A stretch of 28,507 bases of DNA from WQUF01 sp031549885 (lineage in GTDB: Bacteria > Bacillota > Clostridia > Clostridiales > Clostridiaceae), in the NCBI GenBank assembly GCA_031549885.1, contig JAVBPD010000059.1:1-28507 (forward strand). Direction: 5' to 3'. The notes under the pieces were generated by a model, which ran no database searches, was not told the origin of the DNA, and was given only the letters and a program-made list of their open reading frames with translations. Every line of letters starts with the position of its first letter. The stretch's first letter is position 1. The position numbers were made by a program, and so were the translations under genes. Shown here in pieces: positions 13,183-21,114 of this stretch.

Positions 13183-14562
13183 TTACCCTTCTTTCTTTGG
13201 TAAATATTTTTCAAGATATTCATCTCTAATCCTTTTTAATTCAAATCTAGGAAGAATTTTTAAAATTTCCCATCCAATATTTAATGTTTCTTCAATAATC
13301 CTATCAGTTTGAAAACCTTGATTTAAATAAAGTTCTTCAAATTTATCTGAAAATTTAGCAAATAACTTGTCAGAATCTGACAATGCTGATTCTCCAAGTA
13401 TTATTGAAAGCTCTTTAGCTTCTTTTCCTTGAGCATAGGCAGAAAATAATTGATTCATTGTATCTGCATGGTCTTCTCTTGTTTTGCCTTTCCCAATTCC
13501 TTTATCTTTAAGCCTTGACAATGATGGCAGAACATCTATTGGAGGGTTTATTCCCTTTCTATAAAGCTCTCTTGATAATATAATTTGCCCTTCTGTAATA
13601 TAACCTGTTAAATCAGGTATAGGATGTGTTTTGTCATCCTCAGGCATAGTCAAAATTGGTATTTGAGTAATAGATCCTTCTCTTCCAATAATTCTTCCAG
13701 CTCTTTCATATATTGTTGAAAGGTCTGTATATAAATAACCAGGATATCCTCTTCTTCCAGGTACTTCCTTTCTTGCTGCTGAAACTTCCCTAAGCGCTTC
13801 ACAGTAATTTGTCATATCGGTTAAAATTACAAGTACATGCATGCCCTTTTCATATGCCAAATATTCTGCAACAGTTAATGCCATTCTAGGGGTTGCAATT
13901 CTTTCAATAGCAGGGTCATTAGCAAGATTCATAAATAACACTGTTCTATCTATGGCACCAGTTTTTCTAAAATCTTCAATGAAAAATTCTGCTTCTTCAA
14001 AGGTTATTCCTATAGCTGCAAATACAACAGCAAATTTTGAACTTCCAGTTAAAACTTTTGATTGACGAGCTATTTGTGCTGCAAGCTGTGCATGTGGAAG
14101 TCCTGATCCTGAAAACACAGGTAATTTTTGCCCTCTAACTAGTGTATTTAATCCATCTATAGCGGATATCCCTGTTTGAATAAATTCTGATGGGTAGTTT
14201 CTTGCAACAGGGTTTATCGCTTCTCCATTAATATCCATTTTTTTATCAGGTAAAATATTAGGTCCATCATCTTTAGGTCTGCCTAATCCGTCAAATACCC
14301 TTCCAAGCATATCTAAAGATAAACCAAGCTCTAAAGGTTTTCCTAAAAACTTAACTTTAGACTTCTTTAAATTAATACCTTGAGCACCTTCAAACAATTG
14401 AACTAATGCTTTATCTCTATTAATGTCCAGCACTCTACCATGTCTAATGCTCTTATCTTGAATTTCAATTTCCACTAATTCGTCATAAGTTACACCGGAT
14501 ACTTCATCAACAAGCATTAGGGGGCCGACTACTTCTACAACTGTTTTATATTCCTTATACAT
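13183..14562 (-). CDS. atpB: V/A-type ATPase subunit B (regulatory, non-catalytic)
   Basis: Subunit B alternates with the catalytic A subunit in the hexameric head. The 459-residue protein has, in place of a Walker A loop, FSGSGLPHAQLAAQIARQ (150-167), which marks the non-catalytic chain. Other family blocks are ISAIDGLNTLVRGQKLP, LANDPAIERIATPRMALTVAEYLAYEKGMHVLVILTDMTNYCEALREVSAARKEVPGRRGYPGYLYTDL and GSITQIPILTMPEDDKTHPIPDLTGYITEGQI. Its ATG overlaps the end of the subunit A gene by eight bases, so translation is coupled and the 1:1 ratio is easy to keep. Confidence 0.98.
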   Translation of the reverse strand: MYKEYKTVVEVVGPLMLVDEVSGVTYDELVEIEIQDKSIRHGRVLDINRDKALVQLFEGAQGINLKKSKVKFLGKPLELGLSLDMLGRVFDGLGRPKDDGPNILPDKKMDINGEAINPVARNYPSEFIQTGISAIDGLNTLVRGQKLPVFSGSGLPHAQLAAQIARQSKVLTGSSKFAVVFAAIGITFEEAEFFIEDFRKTGAIDRTVLFMNLANDPAIERIATPRMALTVAEYLAYEKGMHVLVILTDMTNYCEALREVSAARKEVPGRRGYPGYLYTDLSTIYERAGRIIGREGSITQIPILTMPEDDKTHPIPDLTGYITEGQIILSRELYRKGINPPIDVLPSLSRLKDKGIGKGKTREDHADTMNQLFSAYAQGKEAKELSIILGESALSDSDKLFAKFSDKFEELYLNQGFQTDRIIEETLNIGWEILKILPRFELKRIRDEYLEKYLPKKEG

Positions 14563-16339
14563 CTGAATTATCCTCCCTGCTATTTATCAACATATCCATA
14601 TCTTCCGATAATTCTTGAAAAATCATCTCAATATTTTTCAAATCTTTTTCACTTGTGTACTTTGCTCTTGAAATTCTTTCTCTAGAAGGCACACTTAATA
14701 TTTCATTTAAATATATTTTATGTTTTAAAGCTTCCTTAGAATATTTATAGTATTCAAATATCAATGAAAGGATTAAATGTTGTTTTTCTAATGATGCATA
14801 TGTATCAACATCGTGAAAAGCATTTTGTTGCAAGTAATCTTCTCTTATAGATCTAGCAACTTCAAGTTTTAGCCTATCCTCTTCAGAAATACCATCAATA
14901 CCAACTAACCTTACTATTTCTTGAAGTTTAGCTTCTTCTTGCAAAAGGCTCATTGCCTCTTCCCTTAATTTGCTAGAGTTTTTAGCGACATTTTTATCCA
15001 TCCATTCTCCAACAACTATATTATAGAGGGAATAAGAGTTTAACCAGTTAATAGCTGGGAAATGCCTCCTATATGCTAAGTTTGCATCTAAGCTCCAAAA
15101 TACTTTTGTAATCCTAAGTGTGGCTTGAGTTACAGGCTCAGATAAATCTCCTCCTGGAGGTGAAACTGCACCAATAGCAGTTAAAGTTCCAATTCTCTCA
15201 TCATTTCCTAAACATACAACTTTACCAGCTCTCTCATAGAACCCTGCTGCACGAGAAGATAGATATGCAGGATACCCTTCTTCCCCAGGCATCTCTTCAA
15301 GTCTACCAGACATTTCACGAAGCGCCTCTGCCCATCTTGATGTGGAATCTGCCATAAGCGCAACAGAATATCCCATATCTCTAAAATATTCTGCAATTGT
15401 AATTCCTGTATAAATAGAAGCTTCTCTAGCTGCAACCGGCATATTAGATGTGTTTGCAATTAAAACAGTTCTCTTCATCAAAGACTCTCCAGTTTTAGGG
15501 TCAAGTAGCTCAGGAAACTCATTTAAAACATCTGTCATTTCATTTCCTCTTTCGCCACATCCAATATAGACAACTATCTCAGCATCTGCCCATTTTGCAA
15601 GTTGATGTTGAACTACGGTTTTGCCAGATCCAAATGGTCCAGGTACACAAGCTGTGCCCCCTTTTGCCACAGGAAAGAAAGTATCAATTACCCTTTGCCC
15701 TGTTATCATTGGTTCAATAGGATTTAACTTTTGCTTGTATTTTCTTCCTACTCTCACTGGCCATTTTTGCATTAATGTGATATCCACCACTTTATCTCCA
15801 GTATCTACTTTACATATCACATCAGATACAGTAAAAATTCCATTTTTAATTTCTTTAATGGTTCCAGAAACCCCAAAGGGTATCATTATTTTGTGATTTA
15901 TCAATGAAGTTTCTTTTACATATCCGATTATATCTCCTGCAATAACTTTATCTTGCACTTTTTTCTGTGAAATAAAATCCCATTTTTTTTCTCTATCTAA
16001 TGATTTTAATTCAACCCCTCTTGTTATGAAATCACCAGATATTTCTTTTATTCTGCTAAGAGGCCTTTGAATACCATCGAAAATGGATTCCATAAGTCCT
16101 GGTCCAAGCTCCACAGATAATGGCTCTCCTGTGGAAATTACAGGGTCTCCAGGTCCTATTCCTGTGGTTTCTTCATATACTTGTATGGAAGCAACATCAT
16201 TGCGCATTTCAATGATCTCTCCAATTAAGTTTAATTTCCCAACTTTTACAACATCATATATATTAGCTTCTTCCATTCCTTCTGCAAGTACTAATGGCCC
16301 TGAAACTTTTATTATTGTACCAATATTCAAAATTTTCAC
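14555..16339 (-). CDS. atpA: V/A-type ATPase catalytic subunit A
   Basis: This 594-residue subunit hydrolyses or makes ATP. Visible elements are the N-terminal beta-barrel; the bulge domain (residues 110-190), specific to V/A enzymes; the Walker A loop GPFGSGKT (234-241); the catalytic Glu in CGERGNEM (Glu263); and ALMADSTSRWAEALREMSGRLEEMPGEEGYPAYL. It starts with GTG at 16339, near AGGAAGG, seven bases after the subunit F gene; an in-frame TTG at 16330 is an alternative start. It overlaps atpB. It is full length, with no missing key residue. Confidence 0.98.
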   Translation of the reverse strand: MKILNIGTIIKVSGPLVLAEGMEEANIYDVVKVGKLNLIGEIIEMRNDVASIQVYEETTGIGPGDPVISTGEPLSVELGPGLMESIFDGIQRPLSRIKEISGDFITRGVELKSLDREKKWDFISQKKVQDKVIAGDIIGYVKETSLINHKIMIPFGVSGTIKEIKNGIFTVSDVICKVDTGDKVVDITLMQKWPVRVGRKYKQKLNPIEPMITGQRVIDTFFPVAKGGTACVPGPFGSGKTVVQHQLAKWADAEIVVYIGCGERGNEMTDVLNEFPELLDPKTGESLMKRTVLIANTSNMPVAAREASIYTGITIAEYFRDMGYSVALMADSTSRWAEALREMSGRLEEMPGEEGYPAYLSSRAAGFYERAGKVVCLGNDERIGTLTAIGAVSPPGGDLSEPVTQATLRITKVFWSLDANLAYRRHFPAINWLNSYSLYNIVVGEWMDKNVAKNSSKLREEAMSLLQEEAKLQEIVRLVGIDGISEEDRLKLEVARSIREDYLQQNAFHDVDTYASLEKQHLILSLIFEYYKYSKEALKHKIYLNEILSVPSRERISRAKYTSEKDLKNIEMIFQELSEDMDMLINSREDNSDV

Positions 16340-16346
16340 AACCTTC

Positions 16347-16673
16347 CTATAAGATATTTACACCTACAGCCTTTTCTACATTAGCTCTAATACTATTAAG
16401 TCCTATATTTAACGATCCTTGATTGTTTGGAATTAGTATAACGGCTGGAAGTATTGATCCTTTATATCTTTCAATAGTTTCAGGTATAAAAGATGCGATT
16501 TGCTCTGTTATAAATATAATTGCATAATTTTCATTTGCAAGTTTATCCACAATTGATCTTCCTTCATTACCATTTAATACAGTAAAAACATCAACTCCAA
16601 GGACTCTAAATGGCAAAACAGAATCTTTGTCACCGACAACGCAAACTCTGCAGTCTTTTTTATACATACACAT
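16347..16673 (-). CDS. atpF: V/A-type ATPase subunit F
   Basis: Subunit F binds subunit D in the central stalk and tunes ATP hydrolysis. The protein has about 108 residues, with CRVCVVGDKDSVLPFRVLGVDVF at its N-terminus and YAIIFITEQIASFIPETIERYK in the middle, both family marks, and ends near SIRANVEKAVGVNIL. The gene starts inside the end of the subunit C gene. GAGAGG lies seven bases before the ATG at 16673, and a GTG at 16676 and an ATG at 16667 are alternative starts in frame. The E. hirae name for this subunit is NtpG. Confidence 0.93.
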   Translation of the reverse strand: MCMYKKDCRVCVVGDKDSVLPFRVLGVDVFTVLNGNEGRSIVDKLANENYAIIFITEQIASFIPETIERYKGSILPAVILIPNNQGSLNIGLNSIRANVEKAVGVNIL

Positions 16674-17649
16674 CACGCAACCTCTCTTTTATAGAATCAG
16701 GCGAAATGTTATTTAATTTATAAGCTAGAATTATTCTAAGTATTTTAATCTCATTTTCCTTAGCATTTAAAAATGCTATAATAGGTTCCATGCCAAAGGC
16801 ACTATATTTAAAAGATTTTGTAATATTTAAAATAAAATCATCTGATAATTTTTCAAAATATGAGAAATTATTATTCTCAATATAACTTTTCAAGCCTTCT
16901 ACAAAAACATTTCTGTGTTTATATGATGTATAGTATTTAGATAATCCATCTAAACTATCCAAATACATATTTGATAAAATTTCATAGTTTATAAGTCCAC
17001 CATCAATAATTGCATTTTGAAAAAATTTTATATTCTTCATTTGCCTTTTAATCCTAAGAAGCGTTTTAAAATTAGTAAAATCAATAGAATATCTAGTCAT
17101 ATCAATAGCTAAATCGGATTTTAAATTTTTAGATATATTAAGCAAAGACTTAAAAAGCCCTTTATCCATTTTTATATCTAAACTTTGAGGATCTTTTGAT
17201 TCATTAAAGATATTTATAGCATCTTTAATATCCTCTCTTATATCTAAATCAAAATAATCATAATCTTCGTTTAGAATATGTTCATTTAAATTTTTAGCAT
17301 TATATTTTCCTAATTCACTAAACAAATCAGAGAAATCTTTTTTAAGAATTTTTCCTTTTAAAGAAACCTTTAAATTATGATAGTCATATTTTAAAGATAT
17401 AAAGTCTACTACTTCCTTTTCAGGACAGATTTTTCTAACACTATCATAAGCTTCCTTTAAATCTTTTTTTAAAACTTCTTCATATTTTAAACTATTTGTT
17501 CTATTAGAATATCCTAATTCAAATAAAATCTTAAAAGCATCATCATATGAAGGAGAGTCAACCATTCTATCAAAACTTTGTTTTGGTAATAATTTTTTTT
17601 CATAAACTCTTATGACAGCAACAGATTGAGTAAAATCTAACTCATTCAT
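16660..17649 (-). CDS. atpC: V/A-type ATPase subunit C (socket between rotor ring and stalk)
   Basis: This 329-residue, mostly helical protein attaches the central stalk to the K-ring. Family traits are the N-terminal VIRVYEKKLLPKQSFDRMVDSPSYDDAFKIL, the DFISLKYDYHNLKVSLKGK block (about residues 102-120), and the C-terminal GMEPIIAFLNAKENEIKILRIILAYKLN. Its ATG overlaps the stop of the subunit E gene (ATGA). The next gene, atpF, starts inside its end. Confidence 0.95.
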   Translation of the reverse strand: MNELDFTQSVAVIRVYEKKLLPKQSFDRMVDSPSYDDAFKILFELGYSNRTNSLKYEEVLKKDLKEAYDSVRKICPEKEVVDFISLKYDYHNLKVSLKGKILKKDFSDLFSELGKYNAKNLNEHILNEDYDYFDLDIREDIKDAINIFNESKDPQSLDIKMDKGLFKSLLNISKNLKSDLAIDMTRYSIDFTNFKTLLRIKRQMKNIKFFQNAIIDGGLINYEILSNMYLDSLDGLSKYYTSYKHRNVFVEGLKSYIENNNFSYFEKLSDDFILNITKSFKYSAFGMEPIIAFLNAKENEIKILRIILAYKLNNISPDSIKERLRDVYV

Positions 17650-18227
17650 ACTTTTTTCTCTTGAAATAATTGTTCTACAATTATTTTTTCTAAACTTTCT
17701 TTATAGAAATCTATTATCTTTAAAAAGGTGAAATCCATTGTAACTTTATCTTTTATTACCATAAAACCATCATTATTTTTTAAAGTTTCTTTTGATATTC
17801 TTAAATTATTATTTAAACCATTTATAACTTTCTCTGAAGATTTTTTAAACTTTTGTGCTACAATAACCTCAGCATTATCTAACCCATCAATAGAAGATAA
17901 TCCATTATTTAAATATTGTAAATATTCCTTTTCATTTAAATTAAGCAATTTATTATTTAAATCCTTTAAAATCTTATTAATAGATTCTTGTTTAGCTTTA
18001 AGTTTTTCATTTCTTATTCTTAATTCTTCACCAGAAATAATCTTATCATATAAAACTGAAGCTTCACTGTGAGCTTTTTCAATTATTTCTTTATGCTTTT
18101 CTTCAGCCTCTTCAACTCTATCTTCAATTATTTTATCGCATTCTATTTTATTTTCAGATAAAATTTTATCACATGTTTCTTTAGCATCATTAATGACCTT
18201 ATCTATGAGACTTTGTAGACTTGACAT
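17646..18227 (-). CDS. atpE: V/A-type ATPase subunit E (peripheral stalk)
   Basis: Subunit E pairs with the small H/G-type subunit to form the outer stalk that stops the head from turning with the rotor. The 193-residue protein has a long charged N-terminal helix (residues 1-100, full of Glu, Lys and Ala, with VEEAEEKHKEIIEKAHSEA) and a C-terminal globular part. It is more divergent than the head subunits; the call rests on its length, helix pattern and position between K and C. Its stop overlaps the next start by four bases. Confidence 0.9.
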   Translation of the reverse strand: MSSLQSLIDKVINDAKETCDKILSENKIECDKIIEDRVEEAEEKHKEIIEKAHSEASVLYDKIISGEELRIRNEKLKAKQESINKILKDLNNKLLNLNEKEYLQYLNNGLSSIDGLDNAEVIVAQKFKKSSEKVINGLNNNLRISKETLKNNDGFMVIKDKVTMDFTFLKIIDFYKESLEKIIVEQLFQEKKV

Positions 18228-18248
18228 TTAATCACATCCCTAATTTTA

Positions 18249-18725
18249 CTAAATTCTAAATACTAAAATAATTGAAAGTATAAATGCAAGAATAGCATAA
18301 GTTTCTACCATGGCAGCTATGATGATACCTTTTGTGTTGTGTTCAGGTTTTTTAGCTAATATTGCAATACCAGAAGCTGCCGCTTTTGCTTGTGAAATGG
18401 CAGAGAGCCAGCCTACAAACCCTACAGGGCAAGCTGCAAATAATAAAAACAATCCAGTTTGGAGACTCATATTTGGGTCAAATTTTGTAAGAATTGCAAG
18501 TGCAATAATAAATCCGTATAATCCTTGAGTTCCAGGCAATAATTGCAATACTAGGCCTTTACCAAACTTCTCTGGTTCTTCTGTGGTAAGACCTGCAAGA
18601 GCCTGGCCTGTGAGTCCAACTCCAATTGCTGAACCAATACCTGAAAAAATAGCTGCAACAGCCATAGCAAGAAAGAAAAAAACTAAACCTCCATGTGCAA
18701 TCATAAACTGAAAAAAATTATCCAT
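18249..18725 (-). CDS. atpK: V/A-type ATPase subunit K (membrane rotor ring), predicted Na+-binding
   Basis: This 158-residue proteolipid has four membrane helices, the product of a doubled hairpin, as in Enterococcus NtpK. Only the last helix keeps the ion-carrying Glu (Glu141, in AMVETYAIL). All five residues that coordinate sodium in the E. hirae ring are present: Leu63, Thr66 and Gln67 in QLLPGTQGLYGF, Gln112 in SAISQAKAA, and Glu141. In the E. hirae structure these are Leu61, Thr64, Gln65, Gln110 and Glu139. This strongly suggests sodium transport. The ribosome binding site is GGAGGAT before the ATG. Confidence 0.96.
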   Translation of the reverse strand: MDNFFQFMIAHGGLVFFFLAMAVAAIFSGIGSAIGVGLTGQALAGLTTEEPEKFGKGLVLQLLPGTQGLYGFIIALAILTKFDPNMSLQTGLFLLFAACPVGFVGWLSAISQAKAAASGIAILAKKPEHNTKGIIIAAMVETYAILAFILSIILVFRI

Positions 18726-18737
18726 TAAATTATCCTC

Positions 18738-20708
18738 CTATTTATCATTAATTTCTATATATTTATTTGAAGATTTAAAAGGAGCAAACGGTTTTCCTCC
18801 ACCTTCATAAAATTTTCCAAAATACTCCACATAATGAAGCCTACATGTGTGAACATATGCTCCTAAAGCACTTAGGAATAAATTAAATAAATGCGCAAAA
18901 ATAAATATTAATATTCCAATAGTAAACTTTGCCCAAATAGGCATCATGCCTATTATCATGTTGAAAGCAAAAGCAATATACCCTCCAGCAAGTCCTAATG
19001 CCATTATTCTAGAATAAGAAACAAAATCCCCTACATAACCACTTATTCCATAAAGTGCATATAATCCTCCTACAGCTTTCCCAAAAAAGGTTTTATTGCT
19101 TCTTCCATTTGTAAGCACTATTCCCACCATTCCAATTACCATAATTGCAGTAAAAATAGGGCTAATTGATTTTGGAATGTAATTTGTCATCATTGTCAAA
19201 AGCAGTCCAATAGATCCAATTAAGGCAAAATACCAAGTAAAAACATCAAAAACAGCATCTAAAAATTTTCCATCTCTAATGTACATATAAGCTTTTACTC
19301 CAAGTCCAACAAAAATCTGTATAACTCCAAGAACTATTGATATAGCCAAAATAGTCATTAAATCCTTTGATTGATCTAAAAGTGCAGGAAGCTTAATAAC
19401 ATTTTTAAGAGCATCTCCAAAGAAACTTCCATATATAAAGCCTGCAACTATGGTTGGAAAACTTAAAAAGAAGAAAAATTTCATAAACTTCTTTTGCGAT
19501 TCCTCAAGGTTAAACAATTTTAAAGCCAAAGATGAAAAGATTAAAAGCAAAAGCCCATACCCAATATCAGCCATCATCATACCAAAAAAAACTAAATAAA
19601 ATGGTGTTATTAAAGGCGTAGGGTCTATTTCATTATATCTAGGATAAGCATACATTTGTGTAATAGATTCAAAGCTAGAATTTAAAGCATTATTTTTTAA
19701 AAGCACAGGAACGTTTTCATCATCTTTAGAAGCTTTATTCATTTCAACATAATAATTGCTTCCTAAATTTTCTGTTAATATTCTATTAAATTCTTCCTTG
19801 TTTTCTTCTGGAACCCACCCTTGTATGACTAAAAACTTATTTGACTTTAATAAATTATTCTTAACCTCTTCTCTGCAATTTTCATTTTGGTAATAATCAT
19901 AAGCTTCTCTTAAAACAGGTAAGTTTACAGCTAATGACTTTAAATGTTCATTATATTCCATTTTATTTTGTAAAAGCGTTTCAATTTTTGATAAATTATC
20001 TTCAATTAATTTGCTAGGTATGCCATTTAATTGATTGATAATCCTATTAAATCCACCTTCTCTAAGAATCTGTCCCGCAATTTCTTTAAAATCATTGTTT
20101 ATAATAATAAACAATAATTTATCATCTTTTTCTGTACCTAGTTCTTCTAAATAATAAATTATATCTTTATCATCTAATTGTTCTATTAATTTACTATAAT
20201 TTTTAACTGGTAAAAAACCTATAATTCCATCATGATATTTTAATTTTTTAAACTCTCTTTCATCTACATCTAATTTTATGTATTTGTTTAATTCATCATT
20301 TTGAGATTTTAAAAGAGAAATTTGTTGGGAAATTTCTTTGATTTTCTCATCATAAAATTTTACTTCATCATAGATTTTGTCAATTTGTATCTTGTCCTTT
20401 ACTTTTGTTAACTCTAAATAGCCTAAATTAGGCTTGCCATTTTTATATTTTTCAATAATTGATAATTTTTTTTCGAAAGGCGTTAAAAGGTTAATCATAA
20501 AATTAATCTTTGAAATGTTTTCATGAACTTTTTCAATATAAAAAGAATCGTTATTATATGTAAAAATGTCATGAATAGATTCACATTCATCTTCTATTGC
20601 AACTTTATCTATTTGTATCTTTCCATATTTATGAAATTGGAAGAGTATATCATCCTCCTTAGACTTAGTTGTAAAAAGAGTAAATTTCATCATTTCAACT
20701 ATTGCCAT
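18738..20708 (-). CDS. atpI: V/A-type ATPase subunit I (membrane stator, ion half-channels)
   Basis: This 656-residue protein equals the a subunit of eukaryotic V-ATPases. The N-terminal half (to about 350) is soluble and partly coiled coil and binds the peripheral stalks. The C-terminal half has about seven to eight membrane helices beginning at TPLITPFYLVFFGMMMADIGYGLLLL. The essential Arg faces the ring Glu in DFVSYSRIMALGLAGGYIAFAFN. The family end motif HYVEYFGKFYEGGGKPFAPF is complete. The gene overlaps the upstream H-type gene by 14 bases. The ATG at 20708 has AAGGA at a rather long distance, so translation is probably coupled. Confidence 0.97.
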   Translation of the reverse strand: MAIVEMMKFTLFTTKSKEDDILFQFHKYGKIQIDKVAIEDECESIHDIFTYNNDSFYIEKVHENISKINFMINLLTPFEKKLSIIEKYKNGKPNLGYLELTKVKDKIQIDKIYDEVKFYDEKIKEISQQISLLKSQNDELNKYIKLDVDEREFKKLKYHDGIIGFLPVKNYSKLIEQLDDKDIIYYLEELGTEKDDKLLFIIINNDFKEIAGQILREGGFNRIINQLNGIPSKLIEDNLSKIETLLQNKMEYNEHLKSLAVNLPVLREAYDYYQNENCREEVKNNLLKSNKFLVIQGWVPEENKEEFNRILTENLGSNYYVEMNKASKDDENVPVLLKNNALNSSFESITQMYAYPRYNEIDPTPLITPFYLVFFGMMMADIGYGLLLLIFSSLALKLFNLEESQKKFMKFFFFLSFPTIVAGFIYGSFFGDALKNVIKLPALLDQSKDLMTILAISIVLGVIQIFVGLGVKAYMYIRDGKFLDAVFDVFTWYFALIGSIGLLLTMMTNYIPKSISPIFTAIMVIGMVGIVLTNGRSNKTFFGKAVGGLYALYGISGYVGDFVSYSRIMALGLAGGYIAFAFNMIIGMMPIWAKFTIGILIFIFAHLFNLFLSALGAYVHTCRLHYVEYFGKFYEGGGKPFAPFKSSNKYIEINDK

Positions 20709-21021
20709 TAAAATTCACAATCCTTTCTACAAGCTTTTTGGTTAAAGAATTTAAAGAATCAGTTGATAGACTTTTTATTTTACTTATTTCCTCTTCTGAC
20801 TTACTTGTTGTTTTTTTCAAAACCTCTTTTGCATTGTTTTCACTTTTTAATAAAATTTCCTTTCTTTTGATATTTGCATTTTCCAGTACAATATTGTATT
20901 TTTTTTCTGCTTCTTCTTTAGCTTGTTTTATTAATTCCTTAGATTTTTCATTTGTGTTTTTAATCATCGCTTCTGCATCTTTTTCAGCTTCAATGATTTT
21001 ATCAAAAGACTCCTTTGCCAT
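20695..21021 (-). CDS. V/A-type ATPase small peripheral-stalk subunit (H/G type)
   Basis: This is the first gene of the operon. Its 108-residue product is almost wholly helical and charged (KIIEAEKDAEAMIKNTNEKSKELIKQAKEEAEKKY), as in the AhaH/subunit G family that pairs with subunit E. The right-handed coiled-coil pattern and its position before subunit I support the call. The start is the ATG at 21021, six bases after GGAGG; the frame is open to a GTG at 21027, which is too close to that ribosome binding site. Confidence 0.88.
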   Translation of the reverse strand: MAKESFDKIIEAEKDAEAMIKNTNEKSKELIKQAKEEAEKKYNIVLENANIKRKEILLKSENNAKEVLKKTTSKSEEEISKIKSLSTDSLNSLTKKLVERIVNFNGNS

Positions 21022-21049
21022 ATGCACCCTCCTCTCAAAATAAGTTATA

Positions 21050-21092
21050 GTTAATTAATTAACATTATAAGTTCAAACTAAAACTTTTTCAA
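21050..21092 (-). promoter_or_regulatory. Promoter of the V/A-ATPase operon, with a palindrome at the start site
   Basis: On the minus strand the -35 is TTGAAA (21092-21087), the spacer is 17 bases and the -10 is a perfect TATAAT (21069-21064). The perfect 14-bp palindrome GTTAATTAATTAAC (21063-21050) begins directly after the -10 and covers the expected start site near 21057. A repressor binding there would block the promoter; that is inference. Confidence 0.75.
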
Positions 21093-21114
21093 GCCTAAAT
21101 TTATTTTTTCAAAT

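Noticed and set aside
15208..15459. 83-codon open frame inside the catalytic ATPase gene
   Set aside because: It is a shifted frame of atpA on the same strand. The atpA frame is intact with all motifs, and this one has no ribosome binding site or recognisable protein.
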